64,000 nucleotides of DNA from Sambucus nigra. Lineage: Eukaryota > Streptophyta > Magnoliopsida > Dipsacales > Adoxaceae. The DNA lies in assembly GCA_949130495.1 (NCBI GenBank), contig OX422210.1, forward strand, positions 500,069,760-500,133,759. Reading direction: 5' to 3'. This document shows, in pieces, positions 50,766 through 60,928 of the stretch; positions within the stretch are counted from its first letter, which is position 1; every line of letters begins with the position of its first letter. The position numbers and the translations under genes are program-made. The notes beneath the pieces are model-generated. The model was not told the DNA's origin. It was given only the letters and a program-made list of their open reading frames with translations, and ran no database searches.

Positions 50766-50925
50766 ATGGCATACCCGGTACACGTAGTATTCAAAGGCCA
50801 AAGTCTAGGTGTATACACTTCATGATAAGGAACACAATCACCAGTCAATGGATACCAAGGATCCACGTGTAAAGTATTTTATATCATTGAACTTGCTCAA
50901 CCGGCATACTCCAAGTACACGAGGG
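50766..50925 (+). pseudogene. Relic of an RNase H1 N-terminal (hybrid-binding) domain
   Basis: From the ATG at 50766 the frame reads MAYPVHVVFKGQ, then SLGVYTS. Two consecutive stops follow where a Trp-X pair is expected, then PVNGYQGSTCKVF and ELAQPAYSKY. This follows the whole small domain pattern (YVVFKG...GVYTSW......V.GY.G...K.F....EA..AY), which binds RNA/DNA hybrids in RNase H1. It also occurs in plant transposon genes and in caulimovirus translation transactivator proteins. The domain is complete in length but inactivated by the stops. It ends about 25 bp before LINE coding sequence in another frame. Whether it came from a host gene, a transposon or an old pararetrovirus cannot be told from this fragment. 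Confidence 0.65.
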
Positions 50926-50944
50926 AGGTTATTACCGTGTCAAT

Positions 50945-53128
50945 ACCCCATGGTTATTCCAGGTGAAAGCTTAACAAATCAACATCGCTTGTTAGTAATA
51001 AAATTAGAAGCAAAAGGATTTAAGTACAGAAAAGAGAAAATAGGTTGTCAAAATATAAAATGGAAGGATTTAAAAGGATTCAAAGAGATTGAATTTAGAG
51101 AGAAGTTGTTGTTAAACATAAAATGGAATTAGAACAACAATGGTAACCACATTTGGTTAAGAATAAAGAATGATATCTAGAAAAGAGGTAAGTAAGTTTT
51201 TAGTGCGACTAAAGGAAAAAGATTCATTAATAAAGAGACTTCGTAGCGTAATGAGGAAGTGCAAAAGATAATACAAAGAAACTAGTAAGTTTTAAAGAGT
51301 GGCGAAAGAGTAAAAATCAAGAAGATTTAGAAAAGTATAAGAAGTTAAAAAGTGAAGTAAAAATATTACTAAAAATGTGCAAAAAAACGCACTAGATAAT
51401 ATTTATAATAAATTAGGTACCAAGGAAGGTGAAAAAGAAATATATAAACTGGAAAGGAATGAAGATAGATTAACAAGGGATATGGGTCAAGTTAAGTGTA
51501 TTAAAGACATAAATCAAAATATATTAATTAACGATAAAGAAATTCTAGATATATGGGAAGACTATTTTCAAGGACTATTGAATGAAGAATATCCGAAAAA
51601 AGATGTCTATAACATTGAACTGAATATAGGAATGGTATGTTCGATTACTGAAAAAGAAGTAGATATATTTATAAGGAAAATTGGGAAGAATAAAGCAGTT
51701 GACCCGAATAGAATAACGATAGAGGTGTGGGGAACCCTTGGACGTCTAGGGGTAGAATGGTTAATAGGCTTATTTAATAAAAAAATTTAGAGAAGGAAGC
51801 ATGCCAGATGAGTGGTGGAAAAGTAAAATAATACCTTTGTATAAAAATAAAGGGGACATACAAAACAACGATAATTATTGAGGAATCGTACTGATGAATC
51901 ACACTATAAAATTATGGAAAAAGATTATAGAACAATGATTAAGAAATTAGTCAACTATTTCAGAAAATCAATTTGGATTTATTCTAGGTCAATCCACCAT
52001 GGAAGCTATTTACTTATTAAGACAGTTAATTGAGAAATGTAGAAGTAAGAATAAAAATTTATATATGGTCTTTATAGATTTAGAAAAGGCTTATGATATA
52101 GTACACAGGGATATAATTTGGTGAGATTTAAGGAGGAAGAGAATCCCTATGAGTTACACTAAAGTTATTGAAGATATGTATGATAGCACAAAGACTAGAG
52201 TAATGACTATATATGGAGAAACTAATGACTTTACGATTAAAGTAGCTTTACATTAAGGATCGACCTTAAGTCCTTATTTATTTGTGGTAGTTTTGTATTA
52301 TATTACTAAGGATATACAAGAAGTTGTCCCATGGTGTATGTTATTTGCAGATGATATAGTTTTAGTAGACACTTCAAAGGAGGGCTTAGTGATGAGAGTA
52401 GATATTTGGAGAGAAGCCTTAGAGTCTAAAGGATTAAAAATCAGCAGAAATAAAATGGAATTTATGGAATGTAAATTTAATAATGAGGCCTCAAGTAACA
52501 TAATGTTAAAGATTGAAGAAAAAAAGATAATCCGAACTAATAAATTTTGTTATATAGGTTCAATGTTATAAAGTAATGGAGATATTGATGAGGATGGTAT
52601 GAGTAGAATATCAATTGGTTGGATGAAATGGAGACAAGTGAGTGGGGTGTTTGCGATAAGAGGATAACTAATAAATTTAAAAAGAAAATTTTATAGGACA
52701 ATTGTTAGGCTAGTGACGTTATATGGAGAGAAGTATTAGGTGTTAAAGAAAAAACATGAACAAAGTCTGCATGTTAGTGAGATAAGGATGCTCCAGTGGA
52801 AAAGAACAAAATTAAAAACCAATATGTGAGAGAAAGTTTAGGAGCAACTCCCATTAGGGATAAATTAAGAGAAAGTAAACTTAGGTGGTACGGACATGTA
52901 TTGCATAGACCAGTAGATGCCCCTATAACAAGAGGGATATTGTTAGAAATAGAGTATCAAATAGAAAGAGGTCACCCTAAGCTATTGTGAGAGGAAATTA
53001 CTAGGAGAGATCTTAAGGAATTAGACTTAAATGATAATATTACTTACAATAAATTAGAATGGATAAGGAGAATCCATGTGGCCGACCCCATATGATGGAA
53101 TTAAGGCAAGGATGACGATGATGATGAA
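50945..53128 (+). mobile_element. Degenerate RTE-clade LINE (5'-truncated)
   Basis: About 2.2 kb. It starts at the end of the endonuclease domain (VIPGESLTNQHRLLVIKL near 50950) and ends with gccgaccccatatgatgg and a (GATGAT)n tail at about 53111-53128. Segments in shifting frames cover the linker (51377-51790) and the RT palm. WWKSKIIPLYKNKGD lies near 51810-51860, QFGFILGQSTMEA near 51965-52005 and FIDLEKAYDIVHRD near 52073-52115. VPWCMLFADDIVLVD follows near 52326-52370, and the C-terminal region is at 52796-52990. Many stops and frameshifts make it much older than the copy at the left edge. Its tail lies a few bases from a CACTA-like palindrome, so it probably inserted into CACTA sequence. 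Confidence 0.85.
52284..52571 (+). pseudogene. RT catalytic segment of the degenerate LINE
   Basis: 95-codon frame with the FADDI active-site motif (about residues 21-25) and the following GLKISRNK block. It is preceded by a stop at 52256 in the position of the usual '..QGSTLSPYLF' motif and closed by a stop where YIGSML continues. It aligns in order with residues 11-95 of the 67-858 frame. Confidence 0.8.
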
Positions 53129-53133
53129 AGGTC

Positions 53134-53162
53134 ATTTGTCACTGCTAATGGCAGTGACAAAT
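53134..53162. repeat. 12-bp-arm palindrome resembling CACTA subterminal repeats
   Basis: atttgtcactgc - taatg - gcagtgacaaat: perfect 12-bp arms around a 5-bp loop. The core matches the cactg/cagtg motifs near the CACTA left end (19166-19447). It could be the surviving right subterminal region of the same or a related CACTA element. The terminal repeat itself is missing. Confidence 0.6.
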
Positions 53163-53184
53163 CGCTTATTTTGATGTTTCCCAG

Positions 53185-53600
53185 ATGGCGTTTAATGTTG
53201 CTAAGGTCAATGTGACTGAGTAGTAGGACTAGATGAAGGCTAAAGATAAAGAAATTATCTAACTAAAGGCATGTGTGGCAACCTTAGAAAAATCAAACCA
53301 ATAGTCTTCCCAAAACATTATGACATCATTGGAAGCAAACAACATTGCCTTTAAAAAAGGCTGGAGAAAATCTTTTGATAATGCTCAAAAGCAATATAGT
53401 TAGAAAGCCATTTTCGAAAAAAGGGTTGGGATAAGGCCTTGGTGAAGGTTGGAGTTGTTTTGGACTCAAAGATATTTTCCAATCACAATCCCAGTACCCC
53501 TCCAAACTTGGAGGAATACGAATAAAAGAGCGAGGAATGACGGACGATACCAAGGTCGTAGAAGATCTCAAGGGGAAGACTCAACAAGTTTTATTATTGC
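53185..53600 (+). pseudogene. Coiled-coil relic, possible C-terminus of the PF04195-like gene
   Basis: One frame, with several stops, reads DVSQMAFNVAKVNVTE, then LKACVATLEKSNQ, then SLEANNIAFKKGWRKSFDNA. This looks like a heptad-rich coiled coil with the aromatic 'F..GW..S...A' motif that follows it in plant transposon-borne PF04195-type proteins. It is on the same strand as the relic at 17.7-19.0 kb and would be its C-terminal part if the intervening 34 kb is inserted DNA. An aataaatgactttat polyadenylation-like sequence follows at about 53780. The link is inference. Confidence 0.4.
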
Positions 53601-55942
53601 TTAGTGACTTCTTATAATTTTTTTATGTTTTTTCTTATTTATTTCATCCATGTAAGGGTCTTTCCCCACACATCATTTTAAAATGAAAATGATTTTTTTT
53701 CCTTTCTTCCCTTTGTATGGATTGATCTCTTTACACATTACTTGTGCATGTCTTGTATTTATTGTTCTTATAAAATAATAAATGACTTTATTTCCAATGC
53801 CCATTATAATTATAACTTGGACTTTTTCATGAGGTTGATGCCTTTGATCGAGATAGGATGTCCTTATTTGTTGTTAACCAAACATTATATGGGGCGATGA
53901 AACTTTACGGCGATCATAATGGGAAGATCTCGAGTCTTTAGTCTGAGCTCGAAGAAATATGGACTATTACTAGTTTTTTCATAATGAAATGTTGGATTAA
54001 AATAGGATCTCAACAAAGGTGATCAATCTTTCTGTCAAAATGAAGCGATCAAAAGGGGCTTGAACCAGAGGATTTTGAGGTCGAGATATCAGTTCTAGAA
54101 GTGTCCTCATGCAATTTAAGTTTATGTATATTTGGAAGGCCTTCTAAATGTCCCAAATCATTTGAATAAAGCCATGAACCTATCTTATAAGAACGATTGG
54201 TTGAATACTTTGGTCATCCTCAATGTTCCTCGTGACTCATGGTTGTGGTACTAATTTGTCCTTGACTCCACTATTAAACGTTTCTTCATTTTCAGAGTGA
54301 GTATTAATAGGTACAAGTTAATGCGGTTCCTCTATAGTTGATCAAGGAGTATTTTTTTTACCATGACGATGACATGCCTTATAAAGTCGTGTGCTCAAAA
54401 CATTTAATGGAGTGAAAGTACCCAATTAAAAGTATCCTTGTAATAGAAATGATATTTTAGTTTAATTACATGTAGGCATATAAAAGAAAACCTATTTCTA
54501 TGTGATAACACGTTTACCAATTATATAACACCAAAATTTATCTTCAATTTAGGTGAGTAAATCTAAATGCGAAAATGTGGCAAGTAATCACACAACACCA
54601 AGCCATATAAGCAAAAACCCACAACAGTAAAAAACCTCGGGTCAACAAAACGATAAATGTACTATGGTAAAGTATTATAACTAGAATACAAATGATTACA
54701 ATCACATAATTCTATAACTAACTAAAGATTTTTCCCACCATATTCTCCTAAGAGTGTGACAACGGATGGAGAACACTACACCACTATGATCGATTTTGGA
54801 CTCATCCAATGTCTTTCAAAGTTATGCCGAGAATGAAAAACCTTTTAAATAAAAGATAAAACCTTTGTTGAAAATCTACCAATTTGTGGTTATCACTTTC
54901 TAGAATGTGGTATTATTTAAAGGTTTTGAAGGTGTTTGAACTTATTTGGCTTCCTCAAATCTCACAATGTGTTTTTGAATTATTCACACGCGTATTAAAG
55001 AACAAGCATATAAGTATTCTAGCTCAAGAACAAAGGTAGAAGGTTTTTAAGCTTTAATATGACCTGTGATCAAAGTTTGAAAATGAAACACTTTAAGAAC
55101 ACAAAGAAAAATATGAAGTAGATAAACAATTGTTTAACTCTCTAAACTAATCAAAATAAAAAAAACAAATCTCTTTAATTTTTCCTCATGATCAATTTCC
55201 TTTCCTCTCAAAAATATATTGTCAATAATTTTTCTCTAGAGTTTTTTACAAAAAAATATGTAAATTGTGAAGTCAATCATCCATTTAACCTATGATCTTC
55301 CAAGAGTAAAAGAAAATATTAAGTGAAGTGGGGGATGACATCACAAGGGGATCAAATTCACTTGAGTCTAGGAAGGATTTGTCTTCCAAAAAGTCTATAT
55401 GTTTTCCAAAAATATATTTTCAAAATTATTTATTTTACAGGTCAAGGTCACGACCAATGAGGGTCTTATAATGGGTGAGATATGATTTCTCATAGCAAAA
55501 AATAACCAACGAAGGAAGTTGCGAGTAATTCTGGCAAAACTGATGAAAACTCAAAAAAATTCCACGACCAGCGAAGGCCTGCTTCGCTGCAGCTAGGCAA
55601 CAACGAGAGAACTAATTTACATAGAGTAAGGAAAAACATGACATGAATGTTTGAACCATTACATAGACATTCATCTTATATAAGTATACAAAACTTTTCT
55701 TCAAATGGTAAATTTATAAGAATAGTATACTTTCATAAACTAATCACCCAAACGATAAACTAAACCAAAAAAACACAAACAAACAAAAGATTTAATTTGA
55801 ATGCGACACAGTAGGAAACGATCTTTAGGAAGTCCAAATACCTCAACCTAGTGGATACACCAATATATGATCATGTGGGTGTTAAGTTGATAAGTCAAGG
55901 CATGTCTAAAGCAAAAGTACCGTTAATGTGCAATTTTGTAAC
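53601..55942. other. AT-rich region, unresolved repeat remnants
   Basis: No intact frame. A plus-strand stretch at about 53830-54330 has the look of decayed coding sequence but no motif I can name. The stretch at 54500-55830 has features reminiscent of a minus-strand Copia LTR (an aaaaacccacaacagtaaaa-type edge, T-rich blocks), but I could not fix its ends or a duplication. Confidence 0.35.
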
Positions 55943-56496
55943 TGTAATACCCACGCTCAATATTTTATTATTCTCCCATGTGAATTGTAATAATATAATA
56001 CTCTTGGTATTTGGATTATTACATATGAGTTTTTATCTTTATATCCAATTGCTCTTTTGATTTTGATGTTAATTGTTAGAAGTTATTGGGTGAAATTATA
56101 GATTTAATGAATTTGGGTAAATTGAACGAACTCTAAGGTCATTCGAGCGAGGTTCTTGTCTCGTTCGAATGAGAATACTAGTGGTTTGAATAAAAAGCCC
56201 TCCTCGTTCGATGTGGACATATAACGACAGTCAAACGACTCACCTTTCTATAGGTGCACAACATAGTTAGAAGGTCATTCGAAGGACTGATCGAATAGGA
56301 ATCTAGTCTCGTTTGAATGAGGTCCCATTATCATTCTAACGACTTGGGCAAAAATTGATCAAATCGATTGGGCTTGGTGTGCTGTCATGTTTTTAATCAT
56401 TGGATGGATAACAACTTGCACTGGCTTTGATGGGAAGATAAGTTTTTGGTGTGTTGGGGGTCGTCTTTAAAACGTTTTTGATGTGTTTTATTTGGG

Positions 56497-56504
56497 TTTA
56501 TAAG
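56497..56504 (+). promoter_or_regulatory. TATA-like box in LARD3 LTR
   Basis: tttataag, followed about 45 bp later by a long CT-rich stretch. The position and context fit an LTR promoter; activity is not shown. Confidence 0.4.
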
Positions 56505-56675
56505 AGAAGAGAAGGAGGTGAGTCTTCTCCCTCATATTTTTAGCATCTCTCTCTCTGTCTCTGTCTCTCTCTCTCTCATTTCAAGTATGTTTCATCTTCC
56601 CCTAGCTTCTCCGACCTTTGACGCACCATGACACCATCATCCCCCCACCTTCTGCTGAAAATTTCTTACCTACGT

Positions 56676-58379
56676 TGTTTAATACCAGTTAAAATAGTCT
56701 AGTAGGATCCGAACTATTGTTTGAAGAAACTCTTTTAGAAAACAAACCAAGAAGAACACAAGATGCGTTTTTAAAACAGTAGGACAAGTTATTTCAGATT
56801 TTAATGAATAAGTTTTCAAAAACAAAACTAATTTTAGTCAATCACGGCAGTAGATCAAAAGGGATGAGATAGTAAGATAGCATGCATACTAAATAAGGAT
56901 TTGACGTGGTAAAACTCCTCCCACTTGGGAAAACATCCACGACCCCCTCTACGGAGTAAAACAAAATCCACTAAAATAATTTTAGGTTTACAAACAAGCA
57001 ACGAATATTTAAACCCACAAAGCATACCTAATCTAAGTTAAAGAGATATACCATCTCCTTTTGGAAGTTCCAACCGATTTCAAGGCTCTGATTCTAGTTT
57101 CTCCTTCGTTAAGAAGTTTGTATCCTCTTTCTCCTTCTTTATGTTGACTCTGATAGTCAAGATCTCTTTACCAACACACTTTTAAAGTGAAAGTGTGTTA
57201 CATTGTTTGTGAGTGTTTGTGCCTAACACATGAATTACTCACACACACTTAATACAAACAATTTCCTACAAATTACCAGATTTTCTTCTAAAGTGACATG
57301 CAAGGTTTTACAAGACTGAAATTTGGTTTTGATCTTAAAAACCTTAATTTTTTAGATCTGACTTTGAACGAATCTTTTAAAACTAAGATTCTGCAAATCT
57401 TATTTATCTACAAAGTTTTTCAAAATGAAAAACTTGGATCTGAAAAAACATGCAAACCCTAATCTCAGTTATGTAAATAAAAAAAACTTGTTGGATAAAA
57501 CTTTTACAAAAATGTTTGAAACTCAAAATCCAACAGAGAAGACGATTTCTAATTAATGAAATCAAGCCTAACAAGATCTAATTGTGACTGTATCACTTGT
57601 GTTCAGATATGATAGTTTTCTATGAAAAAAATGAGATCTAAACTGTTGTGATTGTGTTAGACAAGAGATAAAGACTAGAGAGGATTAATCTCTATGAATC
57701 ACAAACCCTTAAACTCACAGGATGATTTTCTGAAAAGATTTGGATGGAGTTTTGATTGGGTTTATCAATTTTATCTGTATTTTTATTTTTATTTTTATTT
57801 TCTCTCTCCTCTCTTTATTTTTTGTCGCTTATTTTCTCTCTTGTCTCAGACTTCCAAAAGTCTCTAAATAAAATGATGAAGGATTTTATTTATACTTATC
57901 TAAGTAAGGATCTGGAACCAAGGGGCAAATAAGTGGCTGAGATAAATTCGACGATTGGTATTATCAAATCAAGGGTCCTCAATGCACCGTAGTTATTAGG
58001 ACGGTGATTGGATAAAAGTGAAGTCACTTGGATCACTTAGGATATCATGCAGACCATTTATTGGAAAAAATAAACATTCCAGATTGAATCTCAGGTTTGT
58101 GAGTGAGAGAAAACACAAATCAGCTCGATAATAAGGCAACATGTGTGTGGTTTGGATTGCTTCTCAGACACGTGTTTTTAGACTTTAAAAAATATCATTT
58201 TCACCCACAAAAGTCTCTAGCGCTTTTGGATTCTACCCAAGGTAGAATTTAGGCAGATTTGAAAATATAAAATCAACCCCAAAAATTTTAAAACACTAAT
58301 TTTAATTTCTTTAAAAAAAAATTTAAACGTTTAAAAAATTCCTAAAAATTAAAGAAAATCACTTTTACCAATATTAACA
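56676..58379 (-). repeat. Nested Copia-like solo LTR
   Basis: About 1.7 kb. The plus-strand left edge tgtttaatacc and right edge ccaatattaaca are imperfect inverted TG...CA termini. It contains the Copia-LTR-like phrase cgtggtaaaactcctcccac on the plus strand (about 56905). No internal coding region adjoins, hence solo. The flanking 5-mers (tacgt and cacag) do not match, so the exact ends are uncertain. Confidence 0.45.
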
Positions 58380-60914
58380 CACAGTACTCATAAATGACAT
58401 GAAATATGCACTATGCAACCCTAGAGTGTGCAGTGTGATGGTGTACTACCTTTGGAACCATTAGAGGATCATTAAAGTTGATGTAGTCTCTGAGGTTCTT
58501 TGGTAAAAATATGATGACTCTAATTTTGTCACTATTTCCAAACAAGATGAGAGCCTATATAATGCAGACTCAAGTGAGTCAAAGATATAGGGTTCTTTAT
58601 TTGTTACCATATTTGAAGAAGTATTCTACCACATTTGAGCCTCATACACCCATTTCCACCATTGTTGTTAAGCTATGAAATTTGGATATGTTGTTGGGAA
58701 TTTTTAGAGCTTGAAGGAGGTTTTTCTTGGAGATTTCAGGGAGCATGTTTGTGGAGCAAAACAACCTCCTTGAGGCCACCTTAGGAGGGGTGTGTGTGTA
58801 GGGGGGTACATCACCTTCTTCATCCACTTTTTTGGATTATCTATTGAGGTGGAAAAGCTCTACTATTAAGTTTAAGGCTCTATGTTATTAGAATTTGATC
58901 TTGCATATCGAGTTTAAGAGTAGGATGCATGAATGATTCAAGAATGATATTTCTTATAATTTGTGAAAATGGGTTTACAAAAGGGTTTCAATGGTTTTGA
59001 GCAAAATGATATATTTTAAGAGAAATTGGTGTATAAACATTTTTACGGAATAAAAATGTTGGAAGAATGTTTATTTTGTTGGGAATATTTTATGGATAAA
59101 TGTTTCCAAGTTTTCTTGTGAGGAATTAGGATTTTGTATAAATGGAAATTTTATTCAATATTTGAAGAAAAAAAATGTCTTGGTCCTTAAAAAGTATGGT
59201 TGTGCGAACATTGTGAAATTTCTAGAATAAATTATATGTTAGACCCTTTAATAAGAGTTTTGAACTTAAAGCCCATCTTCTTATGAATATAAGCTTGTAG
59301 TATTTTGATGATAAATATATGAACAACTTTGATAAATGTTTATTGGGTTCAAACTTGAAATAAAGAAAATGAAATTTTAGCCCTTAAAGTGTGTGAAAAA
59401 GGTGTTGTATATATGATAAGTATATGCTTGCAAGACGGCATGTATTAATAAAGAAAATTATGTTTACTTATAAAGTAGTCTTTAAATGTTCAATGATTTC
59501 TTAGAGGAAGAAAATAATGAAATAAAGAGGTTTCAAACTTGAGAAGTATGTTACTCTAAAGTGTTAAATAAATGTTAATGAGAAATGATGATTTTACATA
59601 AAGTGGAATAGTTTGAAAATAGAGAAAAGGGACAAGTTTGAAAATAAAAGGGTAAAATGATGATTTTACATAAAGTGGAATAGTTTTATGAAATAAATAT
59701 AGTGTAAAAGGTATTACACTAATTGGTCCTAAATAAACGTGATTTTTGGGATAAAATCAACGCAAGTGTGTAAAGGACTAGAAATGATGATTTTAAAAGT
59801 GTAACACAAGTTGGGGTGAAACTCCGGATTTTCTTTCGACCGATAAAGGAAAGTGTAGTAATGTGAACATTTGTAAAATATTAAAACTCGTTAATATGGA
59901 CTTGGACAACACTAGCCATAGCATTTTGTAGCATAGTCGGTGGTGCGAAGCTAGTTGAAGTACACGGATATTAGAAGATTTCAAGAAAAGGATAATGAAA
60001 ATAAAATGTGTCAAGAAATAGGTTGTGTGGTGAATATGAGAAAAGACAATCTAACTTGAATGGATTAATAAATGTTTCGGTAAAGGATAACATGGACCAG
60101 AAAATGTGAAAATTGATTAACGTCCATAAAGTAAAGAAGTGGTAAATTGAAGTGATTAAATGGGTAGTTAGTCAACCTAAAGAGGTTTAACCCATAATTA
60201 ATATAAGAGTATGTCATAAAAGATATTCAAAGAAAAATAAGTATTTTCTAACACGGTGCTTGCATGTATTGAAAGGTGATTTTTTTAAAAAAATACTAAC
60301 AGGAATTGATATGAATAAAGGAGTAATTTCAGTAATGGAAATTCTTTTGCTTAAGTAAAAGGTATTCTTTATAGTATTTTACCAGGTGTGTTAAATCAAG
60401 AAATAAATGTCAAGACAAGTAAAATAGAAATTCTTTTATAGGATTAAGGTGAATTAATCGTGATAAGTAACGTTTTTTGAATAAAAGTGATTTCATGCAT
60501 TTAAGTGTATATATATATATAAGGTAGTTGCATGTTCATGTAGATATATTGTGTTAGAGTTTTATTTTGATCGTTCAATTCAATATTGCATTGTTGTAAT
60601 TTTCCATTGGGCATTCGACTCATTCCCTCATCTTTGTTACGGGAGGTTGGGTGCGGTTTCGTAGTTTGAGGGCGTTGCACAAGTAAGTATTCTTTTTATT
60701 TTACATTAGTGACTCTATATGCTTGGATTCTGGGGACGCTTCCAACGGGTCCCTCACACATATTGACTTAAATGGAAACCATAAGTTAAATATTAATTAT
60801 ATAAAACTTAACTAGCAACATTATGTAGGTTATTTCATTGCACTTCACACCTAATGCTCGGGTAAAATCGGGTTGACCACGAGTAACCCCTGAATATAGA
60901 CCGGGGCATTAAAA

Positions 60915-60928
60915 TTGGTATCAGATCT
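60915..60928 (+). other. Primer-binding site of LARD3
   Basis: ttggtatcagatct, six bases after the LTR end. The core tggtatcaga is the initiator tRNA-Met complement; the usual next bases gc are changed. Confidence 0.7.

Larger units (their letters stand above)
55943..60908 (+). repeat. LARD3 5' LTR (with nested insertion)
   Basis: Contains three TTCGAA-type near-palindromes (56139-56150, 56161-56172, 56309-56320) upstream of a TATA-like tttataag at 56497-56504. A CT-rich leader (about 56547-56578) follows, as in many plant Gypsy LTRs. The long AT-rich right half (58.4-60.9 kb) has no frame of interest. The start is set by the TGTAAT(A)CCC terminus and is not confirmed by a partner LTR. Confidence 0.55.

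Noticed and set aside
53190..53600. Right CACTA terminus.
   Set aside because: No ttgtagtg or long inverted match to 19143-19161 was found. Only the palindrome at 53134-53162 supports CACTA here.
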